From Eubacterium sp. (GTDB lineage Bacteria > Bacillota > Clostridia > Lachnospirales > Lachnospiraceae): DNA of 64,000 nucleotides. Positions 45,873 through 55,877 of the stretch are shown here, one piece after another (the stretch's first letter is position 1; every line of letters begins with the position of its first letter). The stretch spans positions 54,542 through 118,541 of the forward strand of contig JAEFAB010000040.1 in the NCBI GenBank assembly GCA_016292095.1, read 5' to 3'. Under the pieces are notes generated by a model. It ran no database searches, was not told the DNA's origin, and saw only the letters and a program-made list of their open reading frames with translations. The position numbers and the translations under genes were made by a program.

Positions 45873-45932
45873 TTTTCTATCCTTTTTCATCCTGACCCCT
45901 GTACGGGGCTCTTTTCCTTTATTGCAGGAACA

Positions 45933-45956
45933 CCCGTCAGACAAAAATCCGACGGG
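45933..45956 (-). promoter_or_regulatory. Hairpin in the dnaK-dnaJ gap
   Basis: CCCGTC (45933-45938) and GACGGG (45951-45956) in a GC-rich 134-base gap that also holds GAACCCTG/CAGGGAAC (near 45980) and CCCCTGTACGGGG (near 45897). A stack of short hairpins that may act as RNA processing or stabilising sites between dnaK and dnaJ. Confidence 0.5.
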
Positions 45957-46006
45957 GTCCCTTTTTTATTATTCATTGTTCCCTGCATAACAGGGTTCTA
46001 TCTGTT

Positions 46007-47878
46007 TTATACTTCTGTGAATTCTCCATCCACTACATCATCATCAGGATTTGTATTTCCACCTGTGAATCCGCTCATATCAGGACCTGCACCCTGAGCG
46101 CCTGCTGCGCCCTGAGCCTGCTGATACATCTGAGCAAATAACTGCTGTGCAGAGTTCATTAATTTTTCTTTTCCAGCTTTTAACTCTTCTACCTGTGCGT
46201 CTGTAATTTCAGCACCTTCTGCACAACCTGCAATGGTAGCTTTTAAAGCATCAATGTCAGCCTGAACCGCCTGCTTGTCAGCATCAGAAAGTTTATCGCC
46301 TGCTTCATTCATAGCCTGTTCTGTCTGGTTTACGATAGAATCAGCTTCGTTCTTAGCATCAATTGCTTCCTTACGCTTCTTGTCAGCTGCTTCATATTCT
46401 GCAGCTTCCTTAACAGCCTTATCGATATCTTCATCAGACATGTTTGATCCTGCTGTAATTGTAATGTGCTGTTCCTTACCTGTTCCTAAATCCTTAGCAG
46501 ATACGTTTACGATACCGTTTGCATCAATATCAAAAGTAACTTCAATCTGTGGAACCCCTCTCTTTGCTGGTGGGATACCATCTAAACGGAACTGTCCAAG
46601 ACTCTTATTGTCTCTTGCAAACTGTCTTTCACCCTGTACTACATTGATGTCAACAGCAGTCTGATTATCTGCTGCTGTTGAGAAAATCTGGCTTTTCTTT
46701 GTAGGGATTGTTGTATTTCTTTCAATTAATCTTGTTGCAATTCCACCCATTGTTTCAATAGATAATGAAAGTGGAGTTACATCAAGAAGAAGGATTTCTC
46801 CTGCACCTTCGTCACCTGCAAGCTTACCACCCTGAATAGAAGCACCAACGGCTACACATTCATCAGGGTTCATCTTCTTAGAAGGTTCATGTCCTGTAAG
46901 CTGTTTTACTTTATCCTGTACAGCAGGAATTCTTGTAGAACCACCTACTAATAATACCTTTGAAAGTTCTGAAGCAGTGATTCCTGCATCCTTTAATGCA
47001 TTCTGAACAGGAATTGCTGTTCTTTCTACTAAATCTCTTGTTAATTCATCAAATTTAGCCTTTGTTAATGTCATATTTAAATGCTGTGGACCTTCTGCTG
47101 TAGCAGTGATGAACGGAATGCTGATTTCTACCTGTGTTGCTGTAGAAAGTTTCTTCTTTGCATCTTCTGCTTCTGCTTTTACTCGTTCCATTGCCATCTT
47201 ATCGCTAGAAAGGTCAACACCTGTCTGAGCCTTAAAATCTGCAACCATGTAGTCCATGATCTTCTTATCAAAGTCATCACCACCCAATTTGTTATCACCG
47301 GATGTTGCTAATACTTCGATAACGCCATCACCGATTTCGATAACGGATACGTCGAATGTACCACCACCTAAATCGTATACCATAATTTTCTGTTCGCCTT
47401 CATTATCAAGACCATAAGCCAAAGCTGCTGCAGTTGGTTCGTTGATAATTCTCTTAACTTCCAAACCTGCAATCTTACCTGCGTCTTTTGTAGCCTGTCT
47501 CTGAGCATCGTTGAAGTAAGCAGGAACTGTGATAACAGCTTCTGTTACTTTTTCACCAAGATAAGCTTCGGCGTCAGCTTTTAATTTCTGAAGAATCATT
47601 GCTGAAATAGCCTGTGGTGTATAGGTCTTATCATCAATTGTTACTTTATAGTCTGTTCCCATATGTCTCTTGATGGAAGAAATTGTTCTGTCAGCATTTG
47701 TAACTGCCTGACGCTTTGCCAAATCTCCTACAAGTCTTTCTCCATCTTTCTTAAATCCAACAACGGATGGGGTTGTTCTTCCACCGTCTGCATTCGTGAT
47801 AACAGTAGGTTCTCCACCTTCCATAACTGCTACACAAGAGTTTGTTGTTCCTAAATCAATACCAATAATCTTTCCCAT
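46007..47878 (-). CDS. dnaK: Chaperone DnaK (Hsp70)
   Basis: ATP-driven folding chaperone. [36 protein letters not shown] and [14 protein letters not shown] are the three Hsp70 signatures; the substrate domain has [17 protein letters not shown]. Gly/Ala-rich lid and EFTEV tail. 623 residues. As in other Gram-positives it lacks the extra segment in the ATPase domain of proteobacterial DnaK. Confidence 0.98.
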   Translation of the reverse strand: MGKIIGIDLGTTNSCVAVMEGGEPTVITNADGGRTTPSVVGFKKDGERLVGDLAKRQAVTNADRTISSIKRHMGTDYKVTIDDKTYTPQAISAMILQKLKADAEAYLGEKVTEAVITVPAYFNDAQRQATKDAGKIAGLEVKRIINEPTAAALAYGLDNEGEQKIMVYDLGGGTFDVSVIEIGDGVIEVLATSGDNKLGGDDFDKKIMDYMVADFKAQTGVDLSSDKMAMERVKAEAEDAKKKLSTATQVEISIPFITATAEGPQHLNMTLTKAKFDELTRDLVERTAIPVQNALKDAGITASELSKVLLVGGSTRIPAVQDKVKQLTGHEPSKKMNPDECVAVGASIQGGKLAGDEGAGEILLLDVTPLSLSIETMGGIATRLIERNTTIPTKKSQIFSTAADNQTAVDINVVQGERQFARDNKSLGQFRLDGIPPAKRGVPQIEVTFDIDANGIVNVSAKDLGTGKEQHITITAGSNMSDEDIDKAVKEAAEYEAADKKRKEAIDAKNEADSIVNQTEQAMNEAGDKLSDADKQAVQADIDALKATIAGCAEGAEITDAQVEELKAGKEKLMNSAQQLFAQMYQQAQGAAGAQGAGPDMSGFTGGNTNPDDDVVDGEFTEV

Positions 47879-47955
47879 GATTTATTCCTCCTATAATCAA
47901 ATGATAATTCTTTTTAATTTATTTCAAACCGCTGGTTTTACCAATGCGATTATTT

Positions 47956-48561
47956 CTATTTTGTTACAACAGATACCATACTGTGGCGAATCACTGCACC
48001 TTTATAGGTGTATCCTTTCTGCAATTCCTGAGCAACGGTGTTTTCTTCCAGTTCCTCATTTTCCACCTGCATCACTGCATTGTGAAGTTCCGGATTAAAT
48101 TCCTTTCCTTCTGCCTCAATAGCTTCCACACCAATATCAACCAATGTTTTCGCCATCTGCTTGTAAATCATATCCATTCCCTGTCCTACCGGTGAAGCCA
48201 AGTCTTCTTCCGATAAAGAAGCAAGACCACGTTCAAAGTTATCCACCACCGGAAGAAACTTTTCAATTACGTTTCTGGCTCCCATATCAAACATGGAACT
48301 TTTTTCTTTTTCACTTCTGTTTCTGAAATTCTGAAATTCTGCAAAAAGTCTTTGATACTTATCATTCAGTTCATCGAACTTTACATCTTTTGGATCTTTG
48401 GAATCAGCTGCTTCTTCCTCTCCCTGTTCTTCTTCAGAACATTCTACAGCTTCTTCTGTTGCAGATTCTTCATTTACTTCAGTTGTTTCTTCAGTCGCTT
48501 CTGTTTCTACTGTCTCTTCCGCGTCCTGCAAAACATCTTTTTCCATCTTGTTTTCCTTCAT
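47956..48561 (-). CDS. grpE: Nucleotide exchange factor GrpE
   Basis: Exchange factor of DnaK. A long, acidic, Glu/Thr-rich N-terminus (about 70 residues) precedes the coiled coil (DELNDKYQRLFAEFQNFRNR) and the C-terminal GrpE motif (ELEENTVAQELQKGYTYKG, VIRHSMVSV). 201 residues. Second gene of the hrcA operon. Confidence 0.96.
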   Translation of the reverse strand: MKENKMEKDVLQDAEETVETEATEETTEVNEESATEEAVECSEEEQGEEEAADSKDPKDVKFDELNDKYQRLFAEFQNFRNRSEKEKSSMFDMGARNVIEKFLPVVDNFERGLASLSEEDLASPVGQGMDMIYKQMAKTLVDIGVEAIEAEGKEFNPELHNAVMQVENEELEENTVAQELQKGYTYKGAVIRHSMVSVVTK

Positions 48562-48594
48562 TTCTAAAACCTTTCACACATTGCCTAAGCAATG

Positions 48595-49638
48595 CTAATC
48601 TTTCTTTTTATAGTTATCACTGAGCTGTTCTTTCACAGTTCTCAATGTTTCTACCACTTTGTCATAGTCCATACGCTTCGGACCGATAATACCAATGGTT
48701 CCTTTAAAGCCGTCTTCCAATTCATACGTTGCAGTTACCACACTGCAGTCTTTCATGGATTGTACCGGGCTTTCGCTTCCGATATATACCTGAATACCGG
48801 TTTCTTCATCCCCTTCGTTTAACAATTCTGTTAACTGGGATTTTTCTTCCAAGGTTGTCAATAACTGACTGGCTCTTTCCTTGTCACTCAACTCCGGATA
48901 TTTGAAAATGTTTGTAGCTCCGGAAGTATAAATCTTCAACTGCGACTCTGTTGCAATCGCCTCGGTTATTGCCTTTAACACATCATTGACTAAACCTTCT
49001 AACTCTCCCGCCTGAGAAGTCAATGCCGAGATTACTCCCAGATTAATCTCCTCTAATGCCAAGCCTGCCAATGCAGTATTCAGAGCAACATTCAATCGGA
49101 CAATCATTTCCTGATTAATATCCTGCTCTACTTTCAAAATTTTGTTTACCACATGGTTCTTATCAGAAACAACAGTACACAGAAGTTGCTTTTCTTCTAA
49201 CACGGAAAGCTGGATAAACTTGATTTTATTTCCCTGTGATTTTGGAGCAGAAACCATTGTAGCATAGTTGGTATTGTTTGCCAGTACTTTTGCCATATTC
49301 TGCAACAGGGTCTCCACCTTATCCACCTTCTCTAAAAGAAGGTCTTCCTTTTCTGTTACCCGTTTTTCTCTGTCATCCAGTTCTGACATCTTTTCTCTCA
49401 GCATGTTATCTACATAGAAACGATACCCTTTGTCTGTAGGAATACGACCAGCGGAAGTATGCGGCTGAACAATGTATCCCATTTCTTCCAAATCAGACAT
49501 TTCATTTCGAATGGTGGCAGAACTTAAATTCAAATCGGTAAACTTGGAAATAGTTCTGGAGCCAACCGGTTCACCGGTTTCTAAGTAGTTCTTTATCACT
49601 GCATTTAGAATTTTTTCTTTTCTTTCATTCAGTTCCAT
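48595..49638 (-). CDS. hrcA: Heat-inducible transcription repressor HrcA
   Basis: Binds CIRCE and blocks hrcA-grpE-dnaK-dnaJ until heat titrates GroE. Winged-helix N-terminus (KILNAVIKNYLETGEPVGSRT, SSATIRNEMSDLEEMGYI, PHTSAGRIPTDKGYR) and dimerisation core with GIIGPKRMDYDKVV. 347 residues from the ATG at 49638 (AAGGAGGTAGTT). A CIRCE element lies directly before it. Confidence 0.97.
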   Translation of the reverse strand: MELNERKEKILNAVIKNYLETGEPVGSRTISKFTDLNLSSATIRNEMSDLEEMGYIVQPHTSAGRIPTDKGYRFYVDNMLREKMSELDDREKRVTEKEDLLLEKVDKVETLLQNMAKVLANNTNYATMVSAPKSQGNKIKFIQLSVLEEKQLLCTVVSDKNHVVNKILKVEQDINQEMIVRLNVALNTALAGLALEEINLGVISALTSQAGELEGLVNDVLKAITEAIATESQLKIYTSGATNIFKYPELSDKERASQLLTTLEEKSQLTELLNEGDEETGIQVYIGSESPVQSMKDCSVVTATYELEDGFKGTIGIIGPKRMDYDKVVETLRTVKEQLSDNYKKKD

Positions 49639-49658
49639 AACTACCTCCTTACATTTTA

Positions 49659-49685
49659 TTAGCACTCACTTTTTTCGAGTGCTAA
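49659..49685 (-). promoter_or_regulatory. CIRCE operator
   Basis: Perfect TTAGCACTC-N9-GAGTGCTAA at 49659-49685, 20 bases upstream of hrcA and just after the predicted transcription start. HrcA binding site. Confidence 0.98.
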
Positions 49686-49700
49686 TCGTTGTGTAACCTT

Positions 49701-49729
49701 AATATAGCCCCCTTGGGATAAATTGTCAA
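49701..49729 (-). promoter_or_regulatory. Promoter of the hrcA-grpE-dnaK-dnaJ operon
   Basis: On the minus strand TTGACA, 17-base spacer, TATATT; near consensus for sigma-A. Confidence 0.9.
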
Positions 49730-49821
49730 CAGTTATTTCTTTAATTTATGTGATTTTTTTCTAAGAAACGCGCCCAGTATAATTCTCTTTTCACTTTCAA
49801 TGCGACATTTTTTCTTCCCTG

Positions 49822-49849
49822 TTGAAATTACTAATAGATATGTTATTCT
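49822..49849 (+). promoter_or_regulatory. Promoter of the MATE gene
   Basis: TTGAAA (49822-49827), 16-base spacer, TATTCT (49844-49849). Confidence 0.55.
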
Positions 49850-49889
49850 AATAGATACCTAAAACAAACTATAAAAATGGAGTTTTTCT

Positions 49890-51284
49890 ATGAACGCAAC
49901 GATAATTAGAAAAAAATATTTTGGAGATAAGGCATTTTACGGGAAGGTTTTAATGATTGCCCTTCCAATTGTAATACAGACATTAATGACAAATCTGGTA
50001 GGTCTATTGGACAATGTTATGGTGGGAAGACTCGGCACCAATCAGATGACCGGTGTCTCTGTAGTGAACCAACTGTTCTTTGTATTTTATCTGTTGGTCT
50101 TTGGTGGAATGTCTGCAGCCGGAATTTTCAGTGCTCAATACTATGGCCAGGAAAACCATCAAGGGGTGCGAAATATTTTCCGCGTTAAGATCATATTTGG
50201 TTTCTTCACAATTCTCTTAGCATCTGTTATCTTTGTAGCATTTCATTCCTCTCTGATTCACGCTTTTTTACACGAAGGTAGTCAGTCCGGTAATATTGAT
50301 GCAACATTCTCTTTTGCTAAAAGTTACCTGTTTATTATATTAGTTGGAATTCCTCCAATTGTGATTTCCAATGCGTATAGTACAACACTGAAAGAAGGTG
50401 GTGAAACCTTTATCCCAATGATTGCCAGCGTTTCATCTGTAATCATTGATTTAGTTTTTAACTACTTACTTATTTTTGGTAAGTTCGGCTTCCCTGAGCT
50501 TGGGGTCAGCGGTGCTGCTATAGCCACAGGCTTGTCCCGTTATGTGGAATTCATTATCGTTGTCCTATACACCCATACCCACAAGAAAATTTTTCCATTT
50601 ATTCAGGGGGCTTACCGTAGTTTCATGGTTCCACTTTCTCTAGTTCGGAATATTCTGCTGAAGGGTTCCCCTATCCTGGTAAATGAGTTTTTATGGTCTC
50701 TGGGACTTACATTTCAAGCACAAGCTCTTTCCACCCGGGGACTTGCAGCAATTGGTGCCATCAACATTAATAATACGGTTAGCAACGTATTTAATATTGT
50801 GTTTGTAACAATGGGTACGACCATCGCCATTATCGTAGGACAATTATTAGGTTCCGGAAATTTGGAAGAAGCCCGGGATGCAGATAGAAAACTCAGCGTT
50901 CTATCAGTGTTGATTGCAATTACAACTTCTATTGTACTGGCAATCCTCGCACCTTTCTTTCCATACATTTACAACACCACTGATGAAATTCGCCACTTGG
51001 CATCCCTATTTATTTTGGTTTTTGCATTGGTCACTCCATTTAATGCATATACCAATGCAGCGTACTTTACCTTACGAAGTGGTGGAAAAACAATTGTCAC
51101 CTTCCTATTTGATAGTTGTTTCATCTGGGTCGTTAATGTTCCTGTTTCTATGATTTTATGTCATTTTACAGGATTACCGATTATCACTGTTTTTTTGATT
51201 GTTAATGTATTAGAAGCGTGTAAAGCATTTGTTGGTGGTTACCTGGTTCATAAAGGAATATGGCTGAACACAATCGTAGAATAG
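49890..51284 (+). CDS. MATE family efflux transporter
   Basis: 464 residues, 12 membrane segments in two homologous halves (MIALPIVIQTLMTNLVGLLD and the second-half equivalent GSPILVNEFLWSLGL). VMVGRLGTNQMTGVSVVNQ is typical of MatE proteins that exchange Na+ or H+ for cationic drugs or metabolites. Substrate cannot be told. Own promoter, RBS ATGGAG and own terminator. Confidence 0.92.
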   Translation: MNATIIRKKYFGDKAFYGKVLMIALPIVIQTLMTNLVGLLDNVMVGRLGTNQMTGVSVVNQLFFVFYLLVFGGMSAAGIFSAQYYGQENHQGVRNIFRVKIIFGFFTILLASVIFVAFHSSLIHAFLHEGSQSGNIDATFSFAKSYLFIILVGIPPIVISNAYSTTLKEGGETFIPMIASVSSVIIDLVFNYLLIFGKFGFPELGVSGAAIATGLSRYVEFIIVVLYTHTHKKIFPFIQGAYRSFMVPLSLVRNILLKGSPILVNEFLWSLGLTFQAQALSTRGLAAIGAININNTVSNVFNIVFVTMGTTIAIIVGQLLGSGNLEEARDADRKLSVLSVLIAITTSIVLAILAPFFPYIYNTTDEIRHLASLFILVFALVTPFNAYTNAAYFTLRSGGKTIVTFLFDSCFIWVVNVPVSMILCHFTGLPIITVFLIVNVLEACKAFVGGYLVHKGIWLNTIVE

Positions 51285-51292
51285 CATAAAAA

Positions 51293-51353
51293 CGGTGGTT
51301 TGATTCCTACTCTCGCTATCCGAAATAACGAAAGTAGGAAATCATAACCACCG
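51293..51353. terminator. Long bidirectional terminator
   Basis: CGGTGGTT-TGATT-CCTACT pairs with AGTAGG-AAATCA-AACCACCG in a 61-base interrupted stem between the convergent MATE and GNAT genes. Confidence 0.8.
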
Positions 51354-51355
51354 CT

Positions 51356-52057
51356 TTATTTTATATAGAATTCCATCTCATGCCACTCTTCTCCGCCCCA
51401 ACTGGAATCGGCAATTCCTAAATCCTTAAATCCCATTTTCTCATAAAAATGTGTCAACCGATGTAAGTTGGTCAGAACCAGTTTTTCTTTACCCATACGC
51501 TTCATTCGTGCCTTGTAACCATTCATCATTAATCCAGCTAATCCCCGACCTTCGTATTGTGGCAACACATCCACTCCACAAATCATCACATTTTTTCCAC
51601 CCACATTATGTGTGGAAATATCAGTAAAAAACTCGTCTTTGAATTTATCTTCCATTGTACAAACACCATTAATGAACCCTGCAATTGTTTCATTTTTCAC
51701 ATCCACCAATAGTTGGAAAAACTCTGCAGCATTTTCTACTCTTTCTTTCATCTGTTTTGCAGAGCATGCTTCATTTGGCGGAAAACAAACCTGTTCTATA
51801 TGAATCACCTTATCAATATCTTCCTTTGAAACACTTCTAAAACAAAAACGCTTTTCTAACACTCCTTCTTCTGAAACCGAAACGATGTCATTCTCACCAA
51901 TCCCATTTTCATATAAATACGAATCATCCTGATTCTTCCATTTTTCACTGCCATGGCTTCCTTCCAGTAATACTGCCACTTGCGTTTTTTGATTTTCCGG
52001 TGTTCCTTCGCAACCATAATCCGCTTCTGTAATGGTTTTGATTCTATAATATTTCAT
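51356..52057 (-). CDS. GNAT family N-acetyltransferase
   Basis: 233 residues. C-terminal half has the acetyl-CoA fold: MICGVDVLPQYEGRGLAGLMM (V-x-P-x-Y-x-G-x-G-L motif) and LTNLHRLTHFYEKMGF. The first 65 residues form an extra DUF-like domain (KYYRIKTITEADYGCEG) found in front of GNAT domains of Clostridia. Acceptor unknown. Start at 52057 with AAGGAGATAGA before it. Last gene of the MFS-to-GNAT group. Confidence 0.85.
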   Translation of the reverse strand: MKYYRIKTITEADYGCEGTPENQKTQVAVLLEGSHGSEKWKNQDDSYLYENGIGENDIVSVSEEGVLEKRFCFRSVSKEDIDKVIHIEQVCFPPNEACSAKQMKERVENAAEFFQLLVDVKNETIAGFINGVCTMEDKFKDEFFTDISTHNVGGKNVMICGVDVLPQYEGRGLAGLMMNGYKARMKRMGKEKLVLTNLHRLTHFYEKMGFKDLGIADSSWGGEEWHEMEFYIK

Positions 52058-52080
52058 TCTATCTCCTTCTTTCTGTTCCA

Positions 52081-52623
52081 TTATTTTACCGGTTCAATTT
52101 TCACTGTCATTTCCGTCAATTCTTCATTAGGAATCAACATAATTTTATAGTCTTTGAAGGTCATCTCCTGAAGATATTCTCCCATGCCTGCTCCAATCAC
52201 AACATTCTTATAAGCCTCGGAAAGTTCCGGAAGTTCCATCTGAATAAAGCTTCTACAAAAAGACATCGGATAGGTAGTATCTCCTAACACCTTCTTATAA
52301 TGGGCTGATACATATCCTAATTCTCTTTTCCCATCTTTTCCGGTTTCAAACGTATAAGTAACGCGATCCTCTTCTGTCACTGCGTCTTCATTAAGTGCAA
52401 TGTCATTTAACAAATGATATGTTGCACTATCCCTGTAATCAGCCAAATAGTCCGTTAATGTTCCTTCTGTGGCAGGAGCCTCTGTTTCCTGTTCCTCTGT
52501 CGACATTTCAACCGTCGTTTCTTTTTCTACTGCCTTTGTCACCTTATTCTCTGTTTCAGCATTTCCACATGCTGTGAAAAGCATTGCTGCTCCAATTACA
52601 CTTATAATCACTCTTTTTCTCAT
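52081..52623 (-). CDS. Lipoprotein, unknown function
   Basis: 180 residues. Signal with lipobox AMLFTACG (Cys about residue 19), Glu/Thr-rich linker to residue 55, then a 120-residue domain (YHLLNDIALNEDAV, VTYTFETGKDGKRELGYV, ELTEMTVKIEPVK). No family recognised. Lies 23 bases before the GNAT gene. Confidence 0.75.
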   Translation of the reverse strand: MRKRVIISVIGAAMLFTACGNAETENKVTKAVEKETTVEMSTEEQETEAPATEGTLTDYLADYRDSATYHLLNDIALNEDAVTEEDRVTYTFETGKDGKRELGYVSAHYKKVLGDTTYPMSFCRSFIQMELPELSEAYKNVVIGAGMGEYLQEMTFKDYKIMLIPNEELTEMTVKIEPVK

Positions 52624-52635
52624 ACTAATTCTCCT

Positions 52636-52788
52636 CTATCCTCTTCTTTTCTTCCATAAAATACTGGCAGCTAAAGCAGCCGTTGTAGTTACCACCACGC
52701 TGCCAACCTGAACAGCCTTAGCTATTTTTTCTTCTTTTCTGTGAGCAGCTCTATTTAAACTTTTTCTTTTATATTGTTTTCGACTCAT
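52636..52788 (-). CDS. Small basic single-pass membrane protein
   Basis: 50 residues: a very basic start (SRKQYKRKSLNRAAHRK) and one hydrophobic helix (VQVGSVVVTTTAALAASILW) ending KKRRG. GGAGGTGCTGGAAA precedes the ATG at 52788, which lies 20 bases inside the end of the upstream gene. Unknown function; the RBS and operon position support it. Confidence 0.55.
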   Translation of the reverse strand: MSRKQYKRKSLNRAAHRKEEKIAKAVQVGSVVVTTTAALAASILWKKRRG

Positions 52789-53881
52789 TTTCCAGCACCT
52801 CCAATAACTGACTTCCATCCACTTCAATTAGAACGGTTTCATCATTTGTATTCTCTAACACTTCCTTCTCCTCAAGTTCCAGATATTCCACCGGTGCATT
52901 AAAGAACATATCCTCCGTTTCTTCCTTCTGATGAATTAATCGAATGGATTTTACATTATCAAAATCAATTCCTTTCATAAACCGCTTACTTTCCAATGCC
53001 ACCTGGCGTGCGGCTTCTTCTTCTCCGCTGTAAACATAAGAAGCTGTAATCAGTTTTGTTGCTTCTAAATAAAGATGATAGTAGTCCTGAATTTCTTCCA
53101 CCTCATCATCTTTTCCACCAAGATACTCAGAATCTCTCACCTGTTTTAAAAGCCGCTTCATTGGCTCCTTAGGCAGAGGTTCAAACTCCCGAACTCTTCG
53201 CTCCAAAGTCTTTCCAATCTGGTTCTTGGCTTCAATCATATCTCGCCTTCCCAGCCGAATCGCCTGCTTCTTTTCTTCTTCATCCTTCAGCGTCATGGCA
53301 AGTAAAATCTGTTCCCTGCCACTTTGCAGTTTTGCAATTCGGTCATCCATCTGACCGTGTTCAATCTGTTCCACCTGACGATATGTTTTCTCCACCGTAT
53401 TGGCGATATAAGTCAATTCTCTTTGGGTATAAATATTATGATAGGTTGCAGCCACCTCCTGCATTGGCTTTCCTGCTAATTGCAAATCATCCTTCATCGG
53501 CATATTTCCCACAAACTTCTTTCGCCCATCTTCTGCCATTTCCATCAGGGTCGGAAAAATATTTCCCGTCTTGGAACTTTCATTGAAAAACAGTTCTCCA
53601 GCACCAAACCGGTCTTTTAAAAGTCCCGGGATTTCCACTACATATTTCTTTTCCGGATCAATTCTCGTAAGAATATCCCCCATTTCTATATACTGAACCA
53701 ACTCTGCCATCAATCCAAAGGCTGTAGTATACTCCCGTTCATCAAATTCCGGTGTCACAGACGGAGCAACCTCTTTCGTGTTCCGAAGTACCAGTTCTGC
53801 TTTTTTCTTTGAGTCTACCCGCTTCTGATGTTTATGTAATTTCTGTTTTTTTCTTCGCATCAATTCTTTTTTATCGCCCAT
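52769..53881 (-). CDS. Unknown cytoplasmic protein, 370 residues
   Basis: A lysine-rich start (KKELMRRKKQKLHKHQKR) is followed by a helical, charged protein without membrane segments or Cys. A central coiled-coil-like part (NTVEKTYRQVEQIEHGQMDD, about 165-225) and a very acidic C-terminus (LEYLELEEKEVLENTNDE). I recognise no family. Clean RBS AAAAGGAATAGAG. Coupled to the small membrane protein that follows. Confidence 0.7.
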   Translation of the reverse strand: MGDKKELMRRKKQKLHKHQKRVDSKKKAELVLRNTKEVAPSVTPEFDEREYTTAFGLMAELVQYIEMGDILTRIDPEKKYVVEIPGLLKDRFGAGELFFNESSKTGNIFPTLMEMAEDGRKKFVGNMPMKDDLQLAGKPMQEVAATYHNIYTQRELTYIANTVEKTYRQVEQIEHGQMDDRIAKLQSGREQILLAMTLKDEEEKKQAIRLGRRDMIEAKNQIGKTLERRVREFEPLPKEPMKRLLKQVRDSEYLGGKDDEVEEIQDYYHLYLEATKLITASYVYSGEEEAARQVALESKRFMKGIDFDNVKSIRLIHQKEETEDMFFNAPVEYLELEEKEVLENTNDETVLIEVDGSQLLEVLENESKTI

Positions 53882-53892
53882 CTCTATTCCTT

Positions 53893-54414
53893 TTATAATA
53901 CAATTCTTGAATAATCCTCATGAGGATTTACTTTTGCCAAACCCAGTTCCACAACGGTTGCTTCCATCGGAACGAACATTTTCTGCATCACCTGAAATGC
54001 TTCCGCCATCTGCTCAGGTGTCAGTGTTTTCCCCAATGTAATATGCGGCAACCATGAATGAGGCTGATAATATTTACTGATTCGTGTTTCTTCGATACCG
54101 GAAAAAGCATTATACACTTCTCCGGACAGTACTTCCAGATACTGGTTTAACACCGGTGTGGCATAAAACACATATGGGAGTAATTGTCCCATAGAAACAA
54201 TCTTAATTTTTCCTGTCCAGATTTTCCCCTTTAGCATTTCAAATTCCGGAGCCAGCACCTCGATGTTTTTTGCTTCAATGGCGGAAATCGTCATATGTGG
54301 CGGAACCTTATTTTCCGTCATGAATGTATTTCCTGTTTCCTTTGCAATTGCCTTCATATAATTTTGCAGTTTCTTATTTGTTTCTTTATCAAAATACGCT
54401 GATACCAAATACAT
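53893..54414 (-). CDS. 2H phosphoesterase / 2'-5' RNA ligase superfamily protein
   Basis: 173 residues with the two H-x-T/S active-site motifs that define the 2H fold: PPHMTISAI (about residue 39) and WLPHITLGKTL (about residue 126). Members act on 2',3'-cyclic phosphates or 2'-5' linked RNA; the substrate here is unknown. RBS GGGAGG. It follows the MFS gene by 4 bases. Confidence 0.85.
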   Translation of the reverse strand: MYLVSAYFDKETNKKLQNYMKAIAKETGNTFMTENKVPPHMTISAIEAKNIEVLAPEFEMLKGKIWTGKIKIVSMGQLLPYVFYATPVLNQYLEVLSGEVYNAFSGIEETRISKYYQPHSWLPHITLGKTLTPEQMAEAFQVMQKMFVPMEATVVELGLAKVNPHEDYSRIVL

Positions 54415-54418
54415 CCCG

Positions 54419-55582
54419 CTACCTCCCTGTCTTCTTTAATAACCGTTCATGCATGAGTACCATCATTACCAGAATCAAGAATAAATATACCGGTAACCAT
54501 GCCACTCCAATCCGTTCTGTAATCATTCCAAACAACGGTGGCATCAAGCTGGTTCCCACATAGGCACTTGCCATCTGTACGCCAATAATCGCCTGTGACC
54601 GTTCCGCCCCAAAGCGAAACGGTGTGGAATGAATTACCGATGGATAAATCGGCGCACATCCCAAACCAACCATAATCAGTCCAATCAACGTAACAGTCTT
54701 TTCCAACGGAAGAAGCAACATCGCAATTCCCAAAAGAATCACTCCTTGTCCCAATCGAATCATCGCGGTATCCTTTAGCTTCAGTGTCATGAATCCGCTC
54801 ACCGCTCTTCCTACGGTAATTCCTATAAAGAACATTCCCGCATATCTTGCAGCCACTTCCGCCGCAACGCCTTTATGAAGCACCATATAACTGCTGGCCC
54901 AAAGCATTGCTGTCTGTTCCAACGCACAGTAACAAAAGAACGTCACCATGACTTCTTTAACTCCCGGCAATTTCAAAATATGTTTCAGTGAAATCGGTGC
55001 TGTTCTTCCCACACGCTCCTGCGTTTGATTTCCCTTCCATAAAAACAATGTTGCTATCATAAGAAACGCCAGACCACACTGAGCAATCGCTACCACTTGA
55101 TAACCGTTATTCCATGTTTTTCCGGAAGCCAATACATACCCCATAACGTAAGGACCGATAATCGTTCCGACCCCCCACATACAATGTAGCCAACTCATGT
55201 GCCTGCTGGCATAATGGGTTGCCACATAATTATTCAGTGCCGCATCCACACCTCCGGCTCCCAACCCATACGGAATTGCCCATAAGATTAACAACAAGAA
55301 ATTATGGCTGATGGAAAACCCGAACAATGCTACTGCAGTCATCAGTACACTCATCGCAGTCACCATTCCGGTTCCCATTCTCCTTGTAATCCGGTCGCTC
55401 AACAGACTGGATACCACCGTTCCCACGGAAATAATCATAGAAAGAATCCCCGCATAAGAAACCGGAACTCCCATTTCCATATACATCGTCGGCCACGCAC
55501 TTCCAAGCATCGAATCCGGCAGTCCCAGACTGATAAATGCTAAATATATAATAATCAGTAAAAAAATAGCTTTCCGATTCAA
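54419..55582 (-). CDS. MFS transporter
   Basis: 387 residues, 12 membrane segments. Cytoplasmic loop motif SDRITRRMGTGMV (about residues 62-74, the MFS motif A region) and GLGAGGVDAALNNYVA (about 105-120) resemble the FucP/YfkF-like group that carries sugars or drugs. The start is a TTG at 55582 with AGAGGGAGAAATTA before it. First gene of the six-gene minus-strand group. Confidence 0.9.
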   Translation of the reverse strand: MNRKAIFLLIIIYLAFISLGLPDSMLGSAWPTMYMEMGVPVSYAGILSMIISVGTVVSSLLSDRITRRMGTGMVTAMSVLMTAVALFGFSISHNFLLLILWAIPYGLGAGGVDAALNNYVATHYASRHMSWLHCMWGVGTIIGPYVMGYVLASGKTWNNGYQVVAIAQCGLAFLMIATLFLWKGNQTQERVGRTAPISLKHILKLPGVKEVMVTFFCYCALEQTAMLWASSYMVLHKGVAAEVAARYAGMFFIGITVGRAVSGFMTLKLKDTAMIRLGQGVILLGIAMLLLPLEKTVTLIGLIMVGLGCAPIYPSVIHSTPFRFGAERSQAIIGVQMASAYVGTSLMPPLFGMITERIGVAWLPVYLFLILVMMVLMHERLLKKTGR

Positions 55583-55787
55583 ATAATTTCTCCCTCTATG
55601 CGCTGGCTTTCTTCCTGTTTCATCGCTATGTTCATTTTATCACTTTCAAAGGCTCTTTTCTATTGAATCTTTCATCAACCTCCTCCCTTTTTTCACCTAT
55701 CTGAGCGTTTCCCGCTAATTAGGTGAAATTCCCCATAGATTCCTCAAAACTCCACCACGTATAAGAAAGAAAGCTTCATATAAAAAA

Positions 55788-55812
55788 GGAAGAGCCACTC
55801 TGTGACTCTTCC
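55788..55812 (-). terminator. Terminator of the GH81 gene
   Basis: GGAAGAG (55788-55794) with CTCTTCC (55806-55812), T run on the minus strand after it. The rest of 55583-55787 shows nothing I can name beyond AT-rich leader of the MFS gene. Confidence 0.85.
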
Positions 55813-55877
55813 CCAAAGTATGATTGTCATCAGCGGTCAAAAATCAAAAGGATTTTCGCTGTATAACGACTATTAAA

